In this document: piece after piece, positions 50,179-58,821 of the stretch
Layout of the letters: the number at the start of each line of letters is the position of its first letter
Numbering within the stretch: position 1 is the stretch's first letter
NCBI RefSeq assembly: GCF_000019085.1
Contig: NC_010321.1
Span: forward strand, 1,809,001 to 1,873,000
Direction of reading: 5' to 3'
Origin: Thermoanaerobacter pseudethanolicus ATCC 33223
GTDB lineage: Bacteria > Bacillota > Thermoanaerobacteria > Thermoanaerobacterales > Thermoanaerobacteraceae
Length of the DNA: 64,000 bases
The notes under the pieces: model-generated
The model's input: only the letters and a program-made list of their open reading frames with translations
Databases searched by the model: none
What the model was told of the DNA's origin: nothing
Position numbers and translations under genes: made by a program

Positions 50179-52191
50179 TTAATTGCCACTTTCAACATAA
50201 AATACATACTCGCCGATCTGAGGCACCCTAGTTGAATTCCCGGCTGCATCTTTTACATAGAAAGCCAATGTATGAGGCCCTGGTGCAAGAGGTGATGTAA
50301 CCTGGTAAAACATAATGTTATTTTTTGAATCGTATGTAACAGGTCTTGACACACCATCTAATTTAATTGCAAAATATACAGGCCCGCTACCCTCATCATA
50401 CACTCTGGCAGAAATAAGAGGTGTAGTTGTATTTATAACTTCTCCTTCAGCTGGATACATATCAGAAATAATTGGAGGAATTGTATCTAGAATCACTCTA
50501 ATTGGAGACGACGGTAAGCTTTTTGTACCATCACTATATATAGCTTCTGCCGTAATTACATTTACTCCTTCTAAAAGATATACTTGTGAACTAAATATAC
50601 CTTCTTCATTAGCTCTTATATCAGTTACTTTTGTTGTTTCAGCAGTATTTTCGTTGTATATCGTTAAAGTAATAATTGAGCCAGGTTCAGCTCTCCCTGA
50701 GACATTTATAATTGGATAATTAGTAGGCGACTTTGGAATATCCAAAATTGGCGGTTGAGGAACATTTTCAAGAATCACTTTCCTTTCTGCAGAAAACTCA
50801 CTTACTCTTCCTGCAGGGTCCACAGCTCTTGCCTGTATAATATTCTCTCCCCTTGACAATACTATGTTATCTATAAATATACCATCTGAACCAGTTTTTG
50901 CTTCTTTTTGCTTAATACCATTCACATAAATTTCTACTTTAGTACCTGGATAAGATTCCCCTGAAATACTTATATTTGCTTCTTTGCTGCTCTCTGGAAT
51001 AGAATTTATAGTAGGTATAGGTATATCTACAGGAATTTTCTGCTCTACTTGAGGAAACAAAATTTTTACATGTGTCATATCTTTTAGTGCTTCATCCTGA
51101 CGACCAGTTAATACCGGCAATTGTTCCCATATACCATTATTAAATCTAACCTCTACATCATACCTTGGTCTCAAATAGCGTGAAAAAAGCGGTGCCACAC
51201 CGTCAGGGGATGGAGAATTTTCATCCAAGGGCCCTATAATCATCCACTGGGTTAATGCCCAGGCATTTCCCATTTCTGGACTGAATGAATGATGGACTGG
51301 CAAAATCTGAAAACCACCTTTGTCGTTTTCCCCTGCCTGATCCAACGTTCCCCTAAACACAGGAGCGGTACTTATGCATATCACGCCTGTATGATTTGCT
51401 CTAACTTTCGATAAGCCTGTGTAAAGAGTCCCTTCGAACCTGCCAACACCTTCTACCGGTTTTATAACTCTGGCAATGGTTTTAGTTCGGATAGTCCTAC
51501 CTTCCTGATAGACTATCTCAACTTTCCCGTCTATACGGTTTTCAAATATTATTTCCCTAGGATATAACACGGGTTTTTTTACCTTTATTACCAGCACATC
51601 TTTAGGAGCAGGAACCCAATTCTCCGGCAATGAAACTAGTTTTCCATCTCTTTCTAAATATACTTCATTCCCTACAAAGGGAGCAAGTTCTTTTGAAAAG
51701 ATGTAGGTACCTGATGGAATATTGGTCCAAATACCGGAATCTGCAGCGGTATAAGAACCGTAATTCGGCGGAGGTGAGAAAAATTCTTCTGGCAATATAC
51801 TGACCATTACTCCTCTCCCTTCTGGAAACGCAGGATCTTGGTCATTATGGCCTACTTTAATATGTATAGCATTAGTAGCCGAAGCTGCCACTTGACCTAC
51901 CTTGGCCCAGCCACTGGCCCGGTAGCCATTGGGATTGTTCCTTACGGCAGGCTGAACAACTTTGCCCACAGGGATCCAGGATCTACCCTTATCATAACTT
52001 ACTTCAATGGCTCCGTTAAAATCATTCATTATCCTTATCCAATGGATATCCTCGGCATGGCTTTTGTTTTCAGGCATAACCTCCGGGGTAGGTTCGCCAT
52101 AACCTTTATAGCCTTCTTCCGCTACCACCTTGGAAAGCAACATGCCAACAATAAGTAAAACCATAAGCACCAAGGTAAATAACCTTTTCAT
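50179..52191 (-). CDS. Secreted modular protein with Ig-like repeats
   Basis: A 670-residue protein with a signal peptide (LFTLVLMVLLIVGMLLSKVVAEEG). The N-terminal 390 residues form unique domains rich in Trp/Gly/Pro. The C-terminal half holds three Ig-like modules: IPTINSIPESSKEANISISGESYPGTKVEIYVNG, PPILDIPKSPTNYPIINVSGRAEPGSIITLTIYN, and PPIISDMYPAEGEVINTTTPLISARVYDEGSGP. There is no LPxTG or S-layer motif, so it is released or held non-covalently. It has normal GGAGG spacing to the ATG at 52191. It lies between the permease operon and the ROK regulator. Function unknown. Confidence 0.8.
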   Translation of the reverse strand: MKRLFTLVLMVLLIVGMLLSKVVAEEGYKGYGEPTPEVMPENKSHAEDIHWIRIMNDFNGAIEVSYDKGRSWIPVGKVVQPAVRNNPNGYRASGWAKVGQVAASATNAIHIKVGHNDQDPAFPEGRGVMVSILPEEFFSPPPNYGSYTAADSGIWTNIPSGTYIFSKELAPFVGNEVYLERDGKLVSLPENWVPAPKDVLVIKVKKPVLYPREIIFENRIDGKVEIVYQEGRTIRTKTIARVIKPVEGVGRFEGTLYTGLSKVRANHTGVICISTAPVFRGTLDQAGENDKGGFQILPVHHSFSPEMGNAWALTQWMIIGPLDENSPSPDGVAPLFSRYLRPRYDVEVRFNNGIWEQLPVLTGRQDEALKDMTHVKILFPQVEQKIPVDIPIPTINSIPESSKEANISISGESYPGTKVEIYVNGIKQKEAKTGSDGIFIDNIVLSRGENIIQARAVDPAGRVSEFSAERKVILENVPQPPILDIPKSPTNYPIINVSGRAEPGSIITLTIYNENTAETTKVTDIRANEEGIFSSQVYLLEGVNVITAEAIYSDGTKSLPSSPIRVILDTIPPIISDMYPAEGEVINTTTPLISARVYDEGSGPVYFAIKLDGVSRPVTYDSKNNIMFYQVTSPLAPGPHTLAFYVKDAAGNSTRVPQIGEYVFYVESGN

Positions 52192-52493
52192 TTTCACTTC
52201 CTCCCATCTCCCTATTTTGTGATTAACTCAATTAAGCTTTTTAAATCTCATTTTTCGCTAAATTTTAACTGTTTAAAGTACAACTTTTGCTTAATAGCTT
52301 ACTTTTTGCTTTAACATGCTTAGCACTCTTTTAAAATCGAGCAGGCGTATTAAGTTTTGTCTTTGTTGTTTTTGTATTTTTTACTATTTTACTTGTTCCA
52401 TGTTTAAACTCATATCAAGGCTTAATTTACTATTTAATTGCTAATAATGATATTTTTTACTTTGATATTTGCTTTATTTTGGATTTAACTATT
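52192..52493. other. AT-rich intergenic region
   Basis: No gene is seen. Some TTTTGCTTnA repeats (about 52286-52325) might be regulator contacts, but this is weak. Confidence 0.3.
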
Positions 52494-53615
52494 TTATTTA
52501 TAAAAATCCACATTGTGGATTTTTATCGGCATTTCATACTGGTTAAATAAAGTTGATAGAGTTTCCTCTATACAACCATATAATGTAGCTTCTTCGTTAA
52601 GTAATGATTTCTGAATATCACATAATAAATTATCTCCTTGAAGCTTTGCTTTAACAATATCTATTAAACCTTGATGTCCTATATATCCGTGAAATATAAT
52701 ACAGTCTGGATCTATATAATGCTGGATGTGTTTTATTATTTTTGTTAAAAAATCCACCAAATTCATCAAAAGATTTATAGCTCGTGTTTTATTAGATTTA
52801 AAATCATTAATTAATTTCCCAATTTCTTCGTATCCGTTTTTTCTCAATATATTAATATCAACTAAAGATATCATACTTTCTTCAATTCTTCCGAGGTATC
52901 CTCTCCCTGGTTTTACTATATTCCCATTATCTACAATTGCAAAACAAGCATTTTCTCTCAGATCTCTGTCTATATTTATTACAACAATTCTCTTTTTTTC
53001 GGCTTTATTCTTTACTTTTGACCATTCCCCAAGTGCCATCATATGAATATCACTTGCAAATTTAATTTTAACATTCGGAAATTTTTTACTTAATTTTTCA
53101 TGTAAATCAACATCTTTTAGAGATTGTATTCCTTTTATTAAAAATCTATTTTCAATATAATCAAAATATCCAGGTGCAGCTATGCAAATGTTTAAAAGTT
53201 TGTCAACAAATATGTTATAACTGCTTAAAATACGTGTAATTCCGCTAACAATAGAAAATACTAAATCATTACCATCTGCACCATTTACACTTATTTTATC
53301 CTTTGCAATGATATCACCATATAAGTTCATTAAATAAACGCTCATATCAGTTTTATTGATAATCACGGTGCTAAAGTATCCAAAATTCTTATTAAATTTA
53401 TACAGAACAGGCTTTCTACCTCCCGATGAATCACCTATACCCGATTGTATTATTTTTCCCTCTTCCACTAACTCATCCACTATTTTTGATACAGACGGTA
53501 GACTAATACCAGTAATTTTTGAAATTTCAATTTTTGAAATAAATTCTTCATTTCTTATACAGGATAGAATCAGTTCTTTATTCAGTTCTTTTGATACTTT
53601 ACTATTAAAAGCCAT
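52494..53615 (-). CDS. ROK-family transcriptional regulator
   Basis: A 373-residue repressor of the XylR/NagC type. The N-terminal winged helix (KELILSCIRNEEFISKIEISKITGISLPSVSKIVDELVEEGKI) is followed by a ROK sugar-kinase-like domain. The usual zinc motif CxCGxxGC is absent and the ATP/sugar motifs are degenerate, so ligand type is uncertain. It has AGGAGG before the ATG. It probably controls the secreted-protein gene and permease operon downstream on the same strand, by proximity. Confidence 0.85.
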   Translation of the reverse strand: MAFNSKVSKELNKELILSCIRNEEFISKIEISKITGISLPSVSKIVDELVEEGKIIQSGIGDSSGGRKPVLYKFNKNFGYFSTVIINKTDMSVYLMNLYGDIIAKDKISVNGADGNDLVFSIVSGITRILSSYNIFVDKLLNICIAAPGYFDYIENRFLIKGIQSLKDVDLHEKLSKKFPNVKIKFASDIHMMALGEWSKVKNKAEKKRIVVINIDRDLRENACFAIVDNGNIVKPGRGYLGRIEESMISLVDINILRKNGYEEIGKLINDFKSNKTRAINLLMNLVDFLTKIIKHIQHYIDPDCIIFHGYIGHQGLIDIVKAKLQGDNLLCDIQKSLLNEEATLYGCIEETLSTLFNQYEMPIKIHNVDFYK

Positions 53616-53984
53616 AATAACCTCCTATTATTTTCGTCATTTTATAAAATAGACCTCGTTAGGTTTCTTTATTTACTTTTTATAATACTTATTTAAATTA
53701 AATTAGTTAGTATTTATCAAAATATTTCTTGTTCTATTTCGGCTTATTAATTTAAAATAAATAAGTTTGTAATATATATATTCTACATTATTTTTAAAAA
53801 TCCTTCTTAACCTCATTAAAAAATAAAAATTTTTTAATGTATCAACTCTGCGTTTCAATTTTATATTAATTAAAGCCATTTTTTTTACTTTAGCCTATGA
53901 CATCTATATTACCATGTCGCTTTGTCAATATAAAAAACAAAAGATGTTTAATTGATTTACACAAAATTTGTGCAGCTTCATGAC

Positions 53985-54027
53985 TATAAAAAAAGAGCTA
54001 GAATGCACCACCTTTGCATGGCTCTTA
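53985..54027 (-). terminator. Second terminator downstream of the aconitase gene
   Basis: AAGAGCC/GGCTCTT-type stem with inner ATGCA/TGCAT pairing, followed by a seven-T run on the minus strand. Confidence 0.7.
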
Positions 54028-54072
54028 TTAAATATTTATCAGATTATGTACAATTACATCCAAATACAAACT

Positions 54073-54110
54073 AAACCCCACTTTTTAAGCTCATAAAAAG
54101 TGGGGTTTGT
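54073..54110 (-). terminator. Aconitase terminator
   Basis: AAACCCCACTTTTTA pairs with TAAAAAGTGGGGTTT around a short loop, 40 bp behind the stop. Confidence 0.85.
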
Positions 54111-54151
54111 TGTTACTCTAAAGCACTTACTTTAAAGCAAGTACCTTTGTT

Positions 54152-56071
54152 TTATTTCTTTTTACTTTTTACAAAATTTATCATACCGCCTGCTATTAAT
54201 ATCTCTCTGTTTCTATCCGAAACATCAAGAGTTACTTCAAATGTTTTTCCTTTTGTGACATTTACTATTATGATTTTTTTACCACTTCTTACTTGTTCTA
54301 CAGCATTTTCTATCTTTAAAACATCCCCAACCTCAATGTCTTCATAATCTTTTTCATCTACAAAAGTAAGAGGAAGAATTCCACTATTTATAAGGTTTGC
54401 TTTGTGTATTCTCGCAAATGACTTTGCTATGACAGCCTTTACTCCCAGTTGAAGCGGAGCCAATGCTGCGTGCTCTCGGCTGGAGCCTTGTCCGTAATTG
54501 CTTCCTCCGACAATTATGCCACCGCCCCATTCAATCGCTCTCTTAGAAAAGTTTTCATCTATTATTTCGAAGCAATGTTTAGCAAGTTCAGGGATATTAG
54601 ACCTTAAGGGTAACAATTTAGCATTTGAAGGCATTATATGGTCTGTAGTTATGTCATCTCCTACTTTAATTAGCACCCTCTTTTCTATATCAGAAAGAGG
54701 TGTATTGAGAGGGAATGGCTTTATATTAGGTCCTTTTATTATCTCCACCTTTTCCCTATCCTCTGGCGGTTTTATAATCATATTATCATTAATTTCAAAT
54801 TTCTCCACATAAGGTACTTCAGGTGCTTCCCCTAACTCTCTCGGATCTATTAAATACCCTGTCAAAGCTGCAGCAGCAGCAACTTCAGGGCTTACTAGGT
54901 ATACTGATGCCGACTTTGTACCACTTCTGCCGTAAAAGTTTCTATTAAAGGTTCTAATCGAAATTGCACCTGTTGCAGGGGCTTGCCCCATACCAATACA
55001 GGGGCCACAAGCGCTTTCGAGTATTCTTGCACCTGCCGATATCAGGTCTGAAAGTGCACCATTTTTTGCAAGCATGTTAAGAACTTGTCTTGAACCTGGA
55101 GCAATTACAAGACTTACATGTTCTAGAATAACCTTGCCTCTCAATATGGAAGCAACTTTCATCAAATCAGCATAAGAGGAATTTGTACATGACCCTATAG
55201 CAACTTGGTCAACTTTTGGCCTTCCTGCGTCTTTAACTTTTACAACATTATCAGGGCTATGAGGAAGTGCTACTAAAGGTTCCAGTTCATCAAGGTTTAT
55301 TTCAATGACCTCATCGTATTCTGCATCTTCATCGGCAGCCAAAGGCACAAATACCTCTTCTCTTCCTTGGGCTTTTAAAAATTCATACGTCCTTTCATCC
55401 GATGGAAAAATTGATGTAGTAGCCCCTAATTCCGCGCCCATATTAGCAATTGTGGCTCTTTCGGGCACTGATAGGGTTTTTACCCCATCCCCTGAATATT
55501 CAAAAATCTTCCCAACGCCACCCTTTACAGTCAGTCTCCTTAAAAGCTCCAATATTACATCCTTTGCCGATACCCAAGGTCTAAGTTTCCCAGTAAGCCT
55601 TACATTGACAATGGAAGGCATAATAATCCTGTAAGGCTCTCCCGCCATAGCCAAAGCAACATCTAATCCACCTGCTCCTATAGCTAACATTCCTAACCCA
55701 CCTGCTGTTGGCGTATGGCTATCAGAACCTAAAAGAGTTTTCCCAGGCCTTCCGAATCTTTCGAGATGTACCTGATGGCAAATTCCATTGCCCGGTCTTG
55801 AAAAATATATGCCGTATTTTGCTGCAACAGTCTGGATGTATTTGTGGTCATCAGCATTTTCAGGACCTTGCTGCAATGTATTGTGGTCAATGTAAGCAAC
55901 CGAAAGTTCAGTTTTTACCCTATCTATTCCAAGAGCTTCTAACTGTAGGTACGCCATTGTACCAGTGGAGTCTTGAGTCAAAGTTTGGTCAATTTTAATG
56001 GCTATTTCTTGACCTTTCACCATTTCTCCTTCGATGAGGTGAGAAGATAGTATTTTCTGCGTAAGATTCAT
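54152..56071 (-). CDS. acnA: Aconitate hydratase
   Basis: Isomerises citrate or homocitrate analogues through a [4Fe-4S] cluster. The 639-residue protein has the three cysteine ligands in GSCTNSSYADL (near 295) and SACGPCIGMG (near 355), the DSHTPTAGGLGMLAIGAGGLD motif and the C-terminal swivel domain GGSNYGQGSSREHAALAPL. Single-chain order and size match clostridial aconitases rather than two-subunit LeuCD. GGAG precedes the ATG at 56071. It lies 24 bp downstream of a homocitrate/Re-citrate synthase homologue, so both form an operon. Confidence 0.9.
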   Translation of the reverse strand: MNLTQKILSSHLIEGEMVKGQEIAIKIDQTLTQDSTGTMAYLQLEALGIDRVKTELSVAYIDHNTLQQGPENADDHKYIQTVAAKYGIYFSRPGNGICHQVHLERFGRPGKTLLGSDSHTPTAGGLGMLAIGAGGLDVALAMAGEPYRIIMPSIVNVRLTGKLRPWVSAKDVILELLRRLTVKGGVGKIFEYSGDGVKTLSVPERATIANMGAELGATTSIFPSDERTYEFLKAQGREEVFVPLAADEDAEYDEVIEINLDELEPLVALPHSPDNVVKVKDAGRPKVDQVAIGSCTNSSYADLMKVASILRGKVILEHVSLVIAPGSRQVLNMLAKNGALSDLISAGARILESACGPCIGMGQAPATGAISIRTFNRNFYGRSGTKSASVYLVSPEVAAAAALTGYLIDPRELGEAPEVPYVEKFEINDNMIIKPPEDREKVEIIKGPNIKPFPLNTPLSDIEKRVLIKVGDDITTDHIMPSNAKLLPLRSNIPELAKHCFEIIDENFSKRAIEWGGGIIVGGSNYGQGSSREHAALAPLQLGVKAVIAKSFARIHKANLINSGILPLTFVDEKDYEDIEVGDVLKIENAVEQVRSGKKIIIVNVTKGKTFEVTLDVSDRNREILIAGGMINFVKSKKK

Positions 56072-56095
56072 TGCCTTCACTCCTGTAACATAATT

Positions 56096-57247
56096 TTATA
56101 TAGCCTTTTCTCTGTTTTTGATAACATCCTCATAAAGGTACATAAGCTCTTTGTCAAAAAGCGGCCTCTTAAGCTGTATAGCTAATTTTCTGACATGCGG
56201 CAAAAGCAAATTTGCTTCTTCTTCTGTTAAAACTCTGCCGTATTCTTTAAACTTATTTATAAGAGCCGCAGTGCCAGAATGCTTGCCTATCACAATCTGC
56301 CTTTCAAGGCCTACTTCATCAGGGTTAAATATTTCATATGTGTGAGGATTTTTAAGGGCACCATCTACATGAATACCTGACTCATGGGCAAAGACATTTG
56401 TTCCAACTATAGCTTTCCATGCTGGCAACTGTCTTCCTGAGGCTAAAGCAACGTATTCGGAAATTTCCCTAAATCTAGTTGTATCTATTCCTAAATCTAT
56501 TTTGTAGACGTGCTTTAATGCCATTACAACCTCTTCTAAAGCAGCATTTCCGGCTCTTTCGCCAAGGCCATTTACAGTAACTCCTATAAAATTAGCTCCT
56601 GCTCTCATACCCGCAAGAGCATTTGCAGTAGCCATTCCAAAGTCGTTGTGGGTATGCATTTCAATATCAATGTCAACAGCTTCTTTTATTGCTTTGACCA
56701 TATCATATGTTTTAAAAGGATCCAAAAATCCTACGGTGTCGCAAAATCTCAAACGATCGGCTCCTGCTTGTTTTGCACATTTCGCAAATTCAATAAGGAA
56801 GTTCATATCTGTACGAGATGCATCTTCTGCGTTGACAGAAACATATACCCCTTCTTTTTTAGCAAATTTCACTGCTTCAGTCATATTGTCCAAAACCCAT
56901 TGCCTTGTCTTTTTAAGCTTGTGCTCAATGTGAATATCCGAAGTAGACACAGAGATTGCAACAGCATCAACACCACATTCTAAAGATTCTTGAACATCTT
57001 TTACAACCGCTCTATTCCACGCCATTATGCTGGCATTCAATCCAAGCTTTGCAATTTTTGTAACTGTTTCTTTTTCGTCTCCTCCCATTGTGGGAATACC
57101 TACTTCTAATTGATCTATTCCAATTTCATCTAACATTTGCGCAATTCTGATTTTTTCATTATTTGCAAACACAACTCCTGCAGTTTGCTCTCCATCCCTT
57201 AAAGTTGTGTCAACAATGTACACTTTCTTACCCTTTTTAAGAGTCAT
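56096..57247 (-). CDS. Homocitrate synthase family enzyme, candidate Re-citrate synthase
   Basis: A 383-residue acyltransferase of the LeuA/NifV family: VDTTLRDGEQTAGVVF (residues 12-27), EVGIPTMGG, HTHNDFGMATANALAGMRAGANFIGVTVNGLGERAGNAALEEV and GIHVDGALKNPHTYEIFNP. It condenses acetyl-CoA with a 2-oxoacid. Similarity is closest to NifV-type homocitrate synthase, but no nif genes are near and the next gene is aconitase. Re-citrate synthases of anaerobic clostridia come from this family, so citrate formation for glutamate synthesis is plausible (inference). GGGGGA lies before the ATG. Confidence 0.88.
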   Translation of the reverse strand: MTLKKGKKVYIVDTTLRDGEQTAGVVFANNEKIRIAQMLDEIGIDQLEVGIPTMGGDEKETVTKIAKLGLNASIMAWNRAVVKDVQESLECGVDAVAISVSTSDIHIEHKLKKTRQWVLDNMTEAVKFAKKEGVYVSVNAEDASRTDMNFLIEFAKCAKQAGADRLRFCDTVGFLDPFKTYDMVKAIKEAVDIDIEMHTHNDFGMATANALAGMRAGANFIGVTVNGLGERAGNAALEEVVMALKHVYKIDLGIDTTRFREISEYVALASGRQLPAWKAIVGTNVFAHESGIHVDGALKNPHTYEIFNPDEVGLERQIVIGKHSGTAALINKFKEYGRVLTEEEANLLLPHVRKLAIQLKRPLFDKELMYLYEDVIKNREKAI

Positions 57248-57343
57248 CGAACTTCCCCCTTCAAAAACTCTTTATAACATATTTTATATGTATCTCCTCT
57301 TAAAGTCAATAGTATTTTGCAATTTTAGATTATAAAAATTGCA

Positions 57344-57377
57344 AAACCCGAACTAAAAGCAAATTTAGTTCGGGTTT
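57344..57377 (-). terminator. Terminator of the antiterminator gene
   Basis: AAACCCGAACTAAA pairs with TTTAGTTCGGGTTT, directly behind the licT-like stop. Confidence 0.85.
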
Positions 57378-57378
57378 G

Positions 57379-58206
57379 TTAAATAGTATTGATTAATCGC
57401 TGAATGTGTATTGCAATATATCCTGTTTCTTCTTCAGGAACTTTCTTTTGGAGGGTGTCTTCTATTATTTTTGATACTTGCATTGCTATATTGTAAGCCT
57501 TTTTAAATTTCTTCTTTATTGATACTAAAAGTTCGTTTGTCACAGGGGCATTTTTTTCTACTCTGTCAATAGCAAACCGCAAGTGGGTTACAAGCCTTAT
57601 ATAATCAATTGAATCTCTGTCAATATACTTACCTAAGTGTTTTTCAATTGTAGACACTAATTGAGATACCAATCTGGTATTTTTCACAGTATTTGATAAA
57701 CCAGCATTTTCTAAAGCAGCATGCAAGTGAAGAGCTATAAAACCCGCCTCATCCTCAGGAAGTGAAATGTTAAGTCTTTGATTTATCAATTCTAACGCTT
57801 TTAATGCAATATTGTAATCATCTTTATATAAAGCTTTTATCTCTATATCAAAAGGATTTTTTATTTCTATTCCCATATTTATTCTTTCAATCGCAAAGGC
57901 AATGTGATCAGCAAGTGCAATGTGTATATGCTCATTAAGTTTTTTGCCTTTTATTTTTTCTGCCATCGCTATTATTTCTTCTGCAATACCTATTACATCT
58001 CCTCTTATCTTTTCCATCAACTCAGAAAACTTAATTTTATTAACATCTTCTTGTACATAGAATATTTTTTCCAACTTATCTTCTTCAATAATATCACCTG
58101 GTCTTTTGCCAAATCCTATACCTTTTCCAACGACTATGCATTCCATACCTTTATCGTCTTTTGCCATACACACATTATTGTTAAGAACTTTTACCACTTG
58201 ATACAT
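57379..58206 (-). CDS. BglG/LicT-family transcriptional antiterminator
   Basis: A 275-residue RNA-binding antiterminator. The N-terminal CAT RNA-binding domain (YQVVKVLNNNVCMAKDDKGMECIVVGKGIGFGKRPGD, residues 2-38) is followed by two PTS regulation domains, PRD1 (about 70-165, HIALADHIAFAIERIN) and PRD2 (about 175-275, RLVTHLRFAIDRV), each with conserved His that PTS proteins phosphorylate. The ATG at 58206 has GTGAGG in front. It is last in the nagE-type IICB, IIA, antiterminator unit. Its RNA target is probably the leader at 60268-60326 and perhaps 61639-61695. Confidence 0.93.
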   Translation of the reverse strand: MYQVVKVLNNNVCMAKDDKGMECIVVGKGIGFGKRPGDIIEEDKLEKIFYVQEDVNKIKFSELMEKIRGDVIGIAEEIIAMAEKIKGKKLNEHIHIALADHIAFAIERINMGIEIKNPFDIEIKALYKDDYNIALKALELINQRLNISLPEDEAGFIALHLHAALENAGLSNTVKNTRLVSQLVSTIEKHLGKYIDRDSIDYIRLVTHLRFAIDRVEKNAPVTNELLVSIKKKFKKAYNIAMQVSKIIEDTLQKKVPEEETGYIAIHIQRLINTI

Positions 58207-58223
58207 AATTAATACCTCACTTT

Positions 58224-58709
58224 TCACTTGAGGTATACTCTCATAATCTTTGTCTTTCCTGCTTTTACTTCCTCACCATAAGATTCTTTTACAATTTTAT
58301 CCACTATATCCATATTAGTAATAATAATTGGAGATGTCAAGGGATGTTCTTTTTTAACCAATTCCATATCAAATTTAAGCAACTTATTTCCTATTTTCAC
58401 TTTTTCACCTTCTGAAACAAAACTTTCAAATCCATTTCCTTTCATTTCTACTGTGTCCATCCCAATATGAATTAGTATTTCTAATCCTTCTTCTGTTTTT
58501 ATTCCCAAAGCATGTTTTGTAGGAAATAATTGTATAAGAGTTCCATTAACCGGTGAATATACAATACCTTCTGTGGGTTCTAATGCCACTCCATCTCCTA
58601 CCATTTTTCGAGAAAATACAGGATCTGGCACATCTTCAATTTTTAATAATATACCATTAATAGGAGAATATATATCTACGTATTTTTTCTTTTTAAATAT
58701 GTTAAACAT
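58224..58709 (-). CDS. PTS glucose-family IIA protein
   Basis: A 161-residue cytosolic phosphocarrier of the Crr/IIA-Glc type. It passes phosphate from HPr to the IIB domain. Conserved features: IYSPINGILLKIEDVPDPVFSRKMVGDGVAL, the helper His in FPTKHALGI and the phospho-acceptor His in EILIHIGMDTVEMKG. ATG at 58709 has AAAGGG nine bases upstream. It stands between the IICB gene and the antiterminator. In E. coli NagE this domain is fused to IICB; here it is separate. Confidence 0.94.
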   Translation of the reverse strand: MFNIFKKKKYVDIYSPINGILLKIEDVPDPVFSRKMVGDGVALEPTEGIVYSPVNGTLIQLFPTKHALGIKTEEGLEILIHIGMDTVEMKGNGFESFVSEGEKVKIGNKLLKFDMELVKKEHPLTSPIIITNMDIVDKIVKESYGEEVKAGKTKIMRVYLK

Positions 58710-58785
58710 GTATACCATCCCTTTCTGTATTTTAATAATATCTTATTATACCCATATATTTCAAACTTCTTAAAATAATTTTGAT

Positions 58786-58806
58786 GGCGGCCAGTTTACG
58801 GCCGCC
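58786..58806 (-). terminator. GC-rich hairpin behind the PTS IICB gene
   Basis: GGCGGCC-AGTTTAC-GGCCGCC, followed by ATCAAAATTATTTT on the minus strand; probably a weak terminator or RNA processing stem before the IIA gene. Confidence 0.5.
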
Positions 58807-58821
58807 TAAAACATTTTCACC

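Larger units (their letters stand above)
53616..54151. other. Intergenic region between aconitase and ROK genes
   Basis: 536 bp, AT-rich. It holds two minus-strand terminators (53985-54027 and 54073-54110) at the aconitase side; no ORF is supported. The 250 bp next to the ROK gene likely contain its promoter. Confidence 0.4.
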
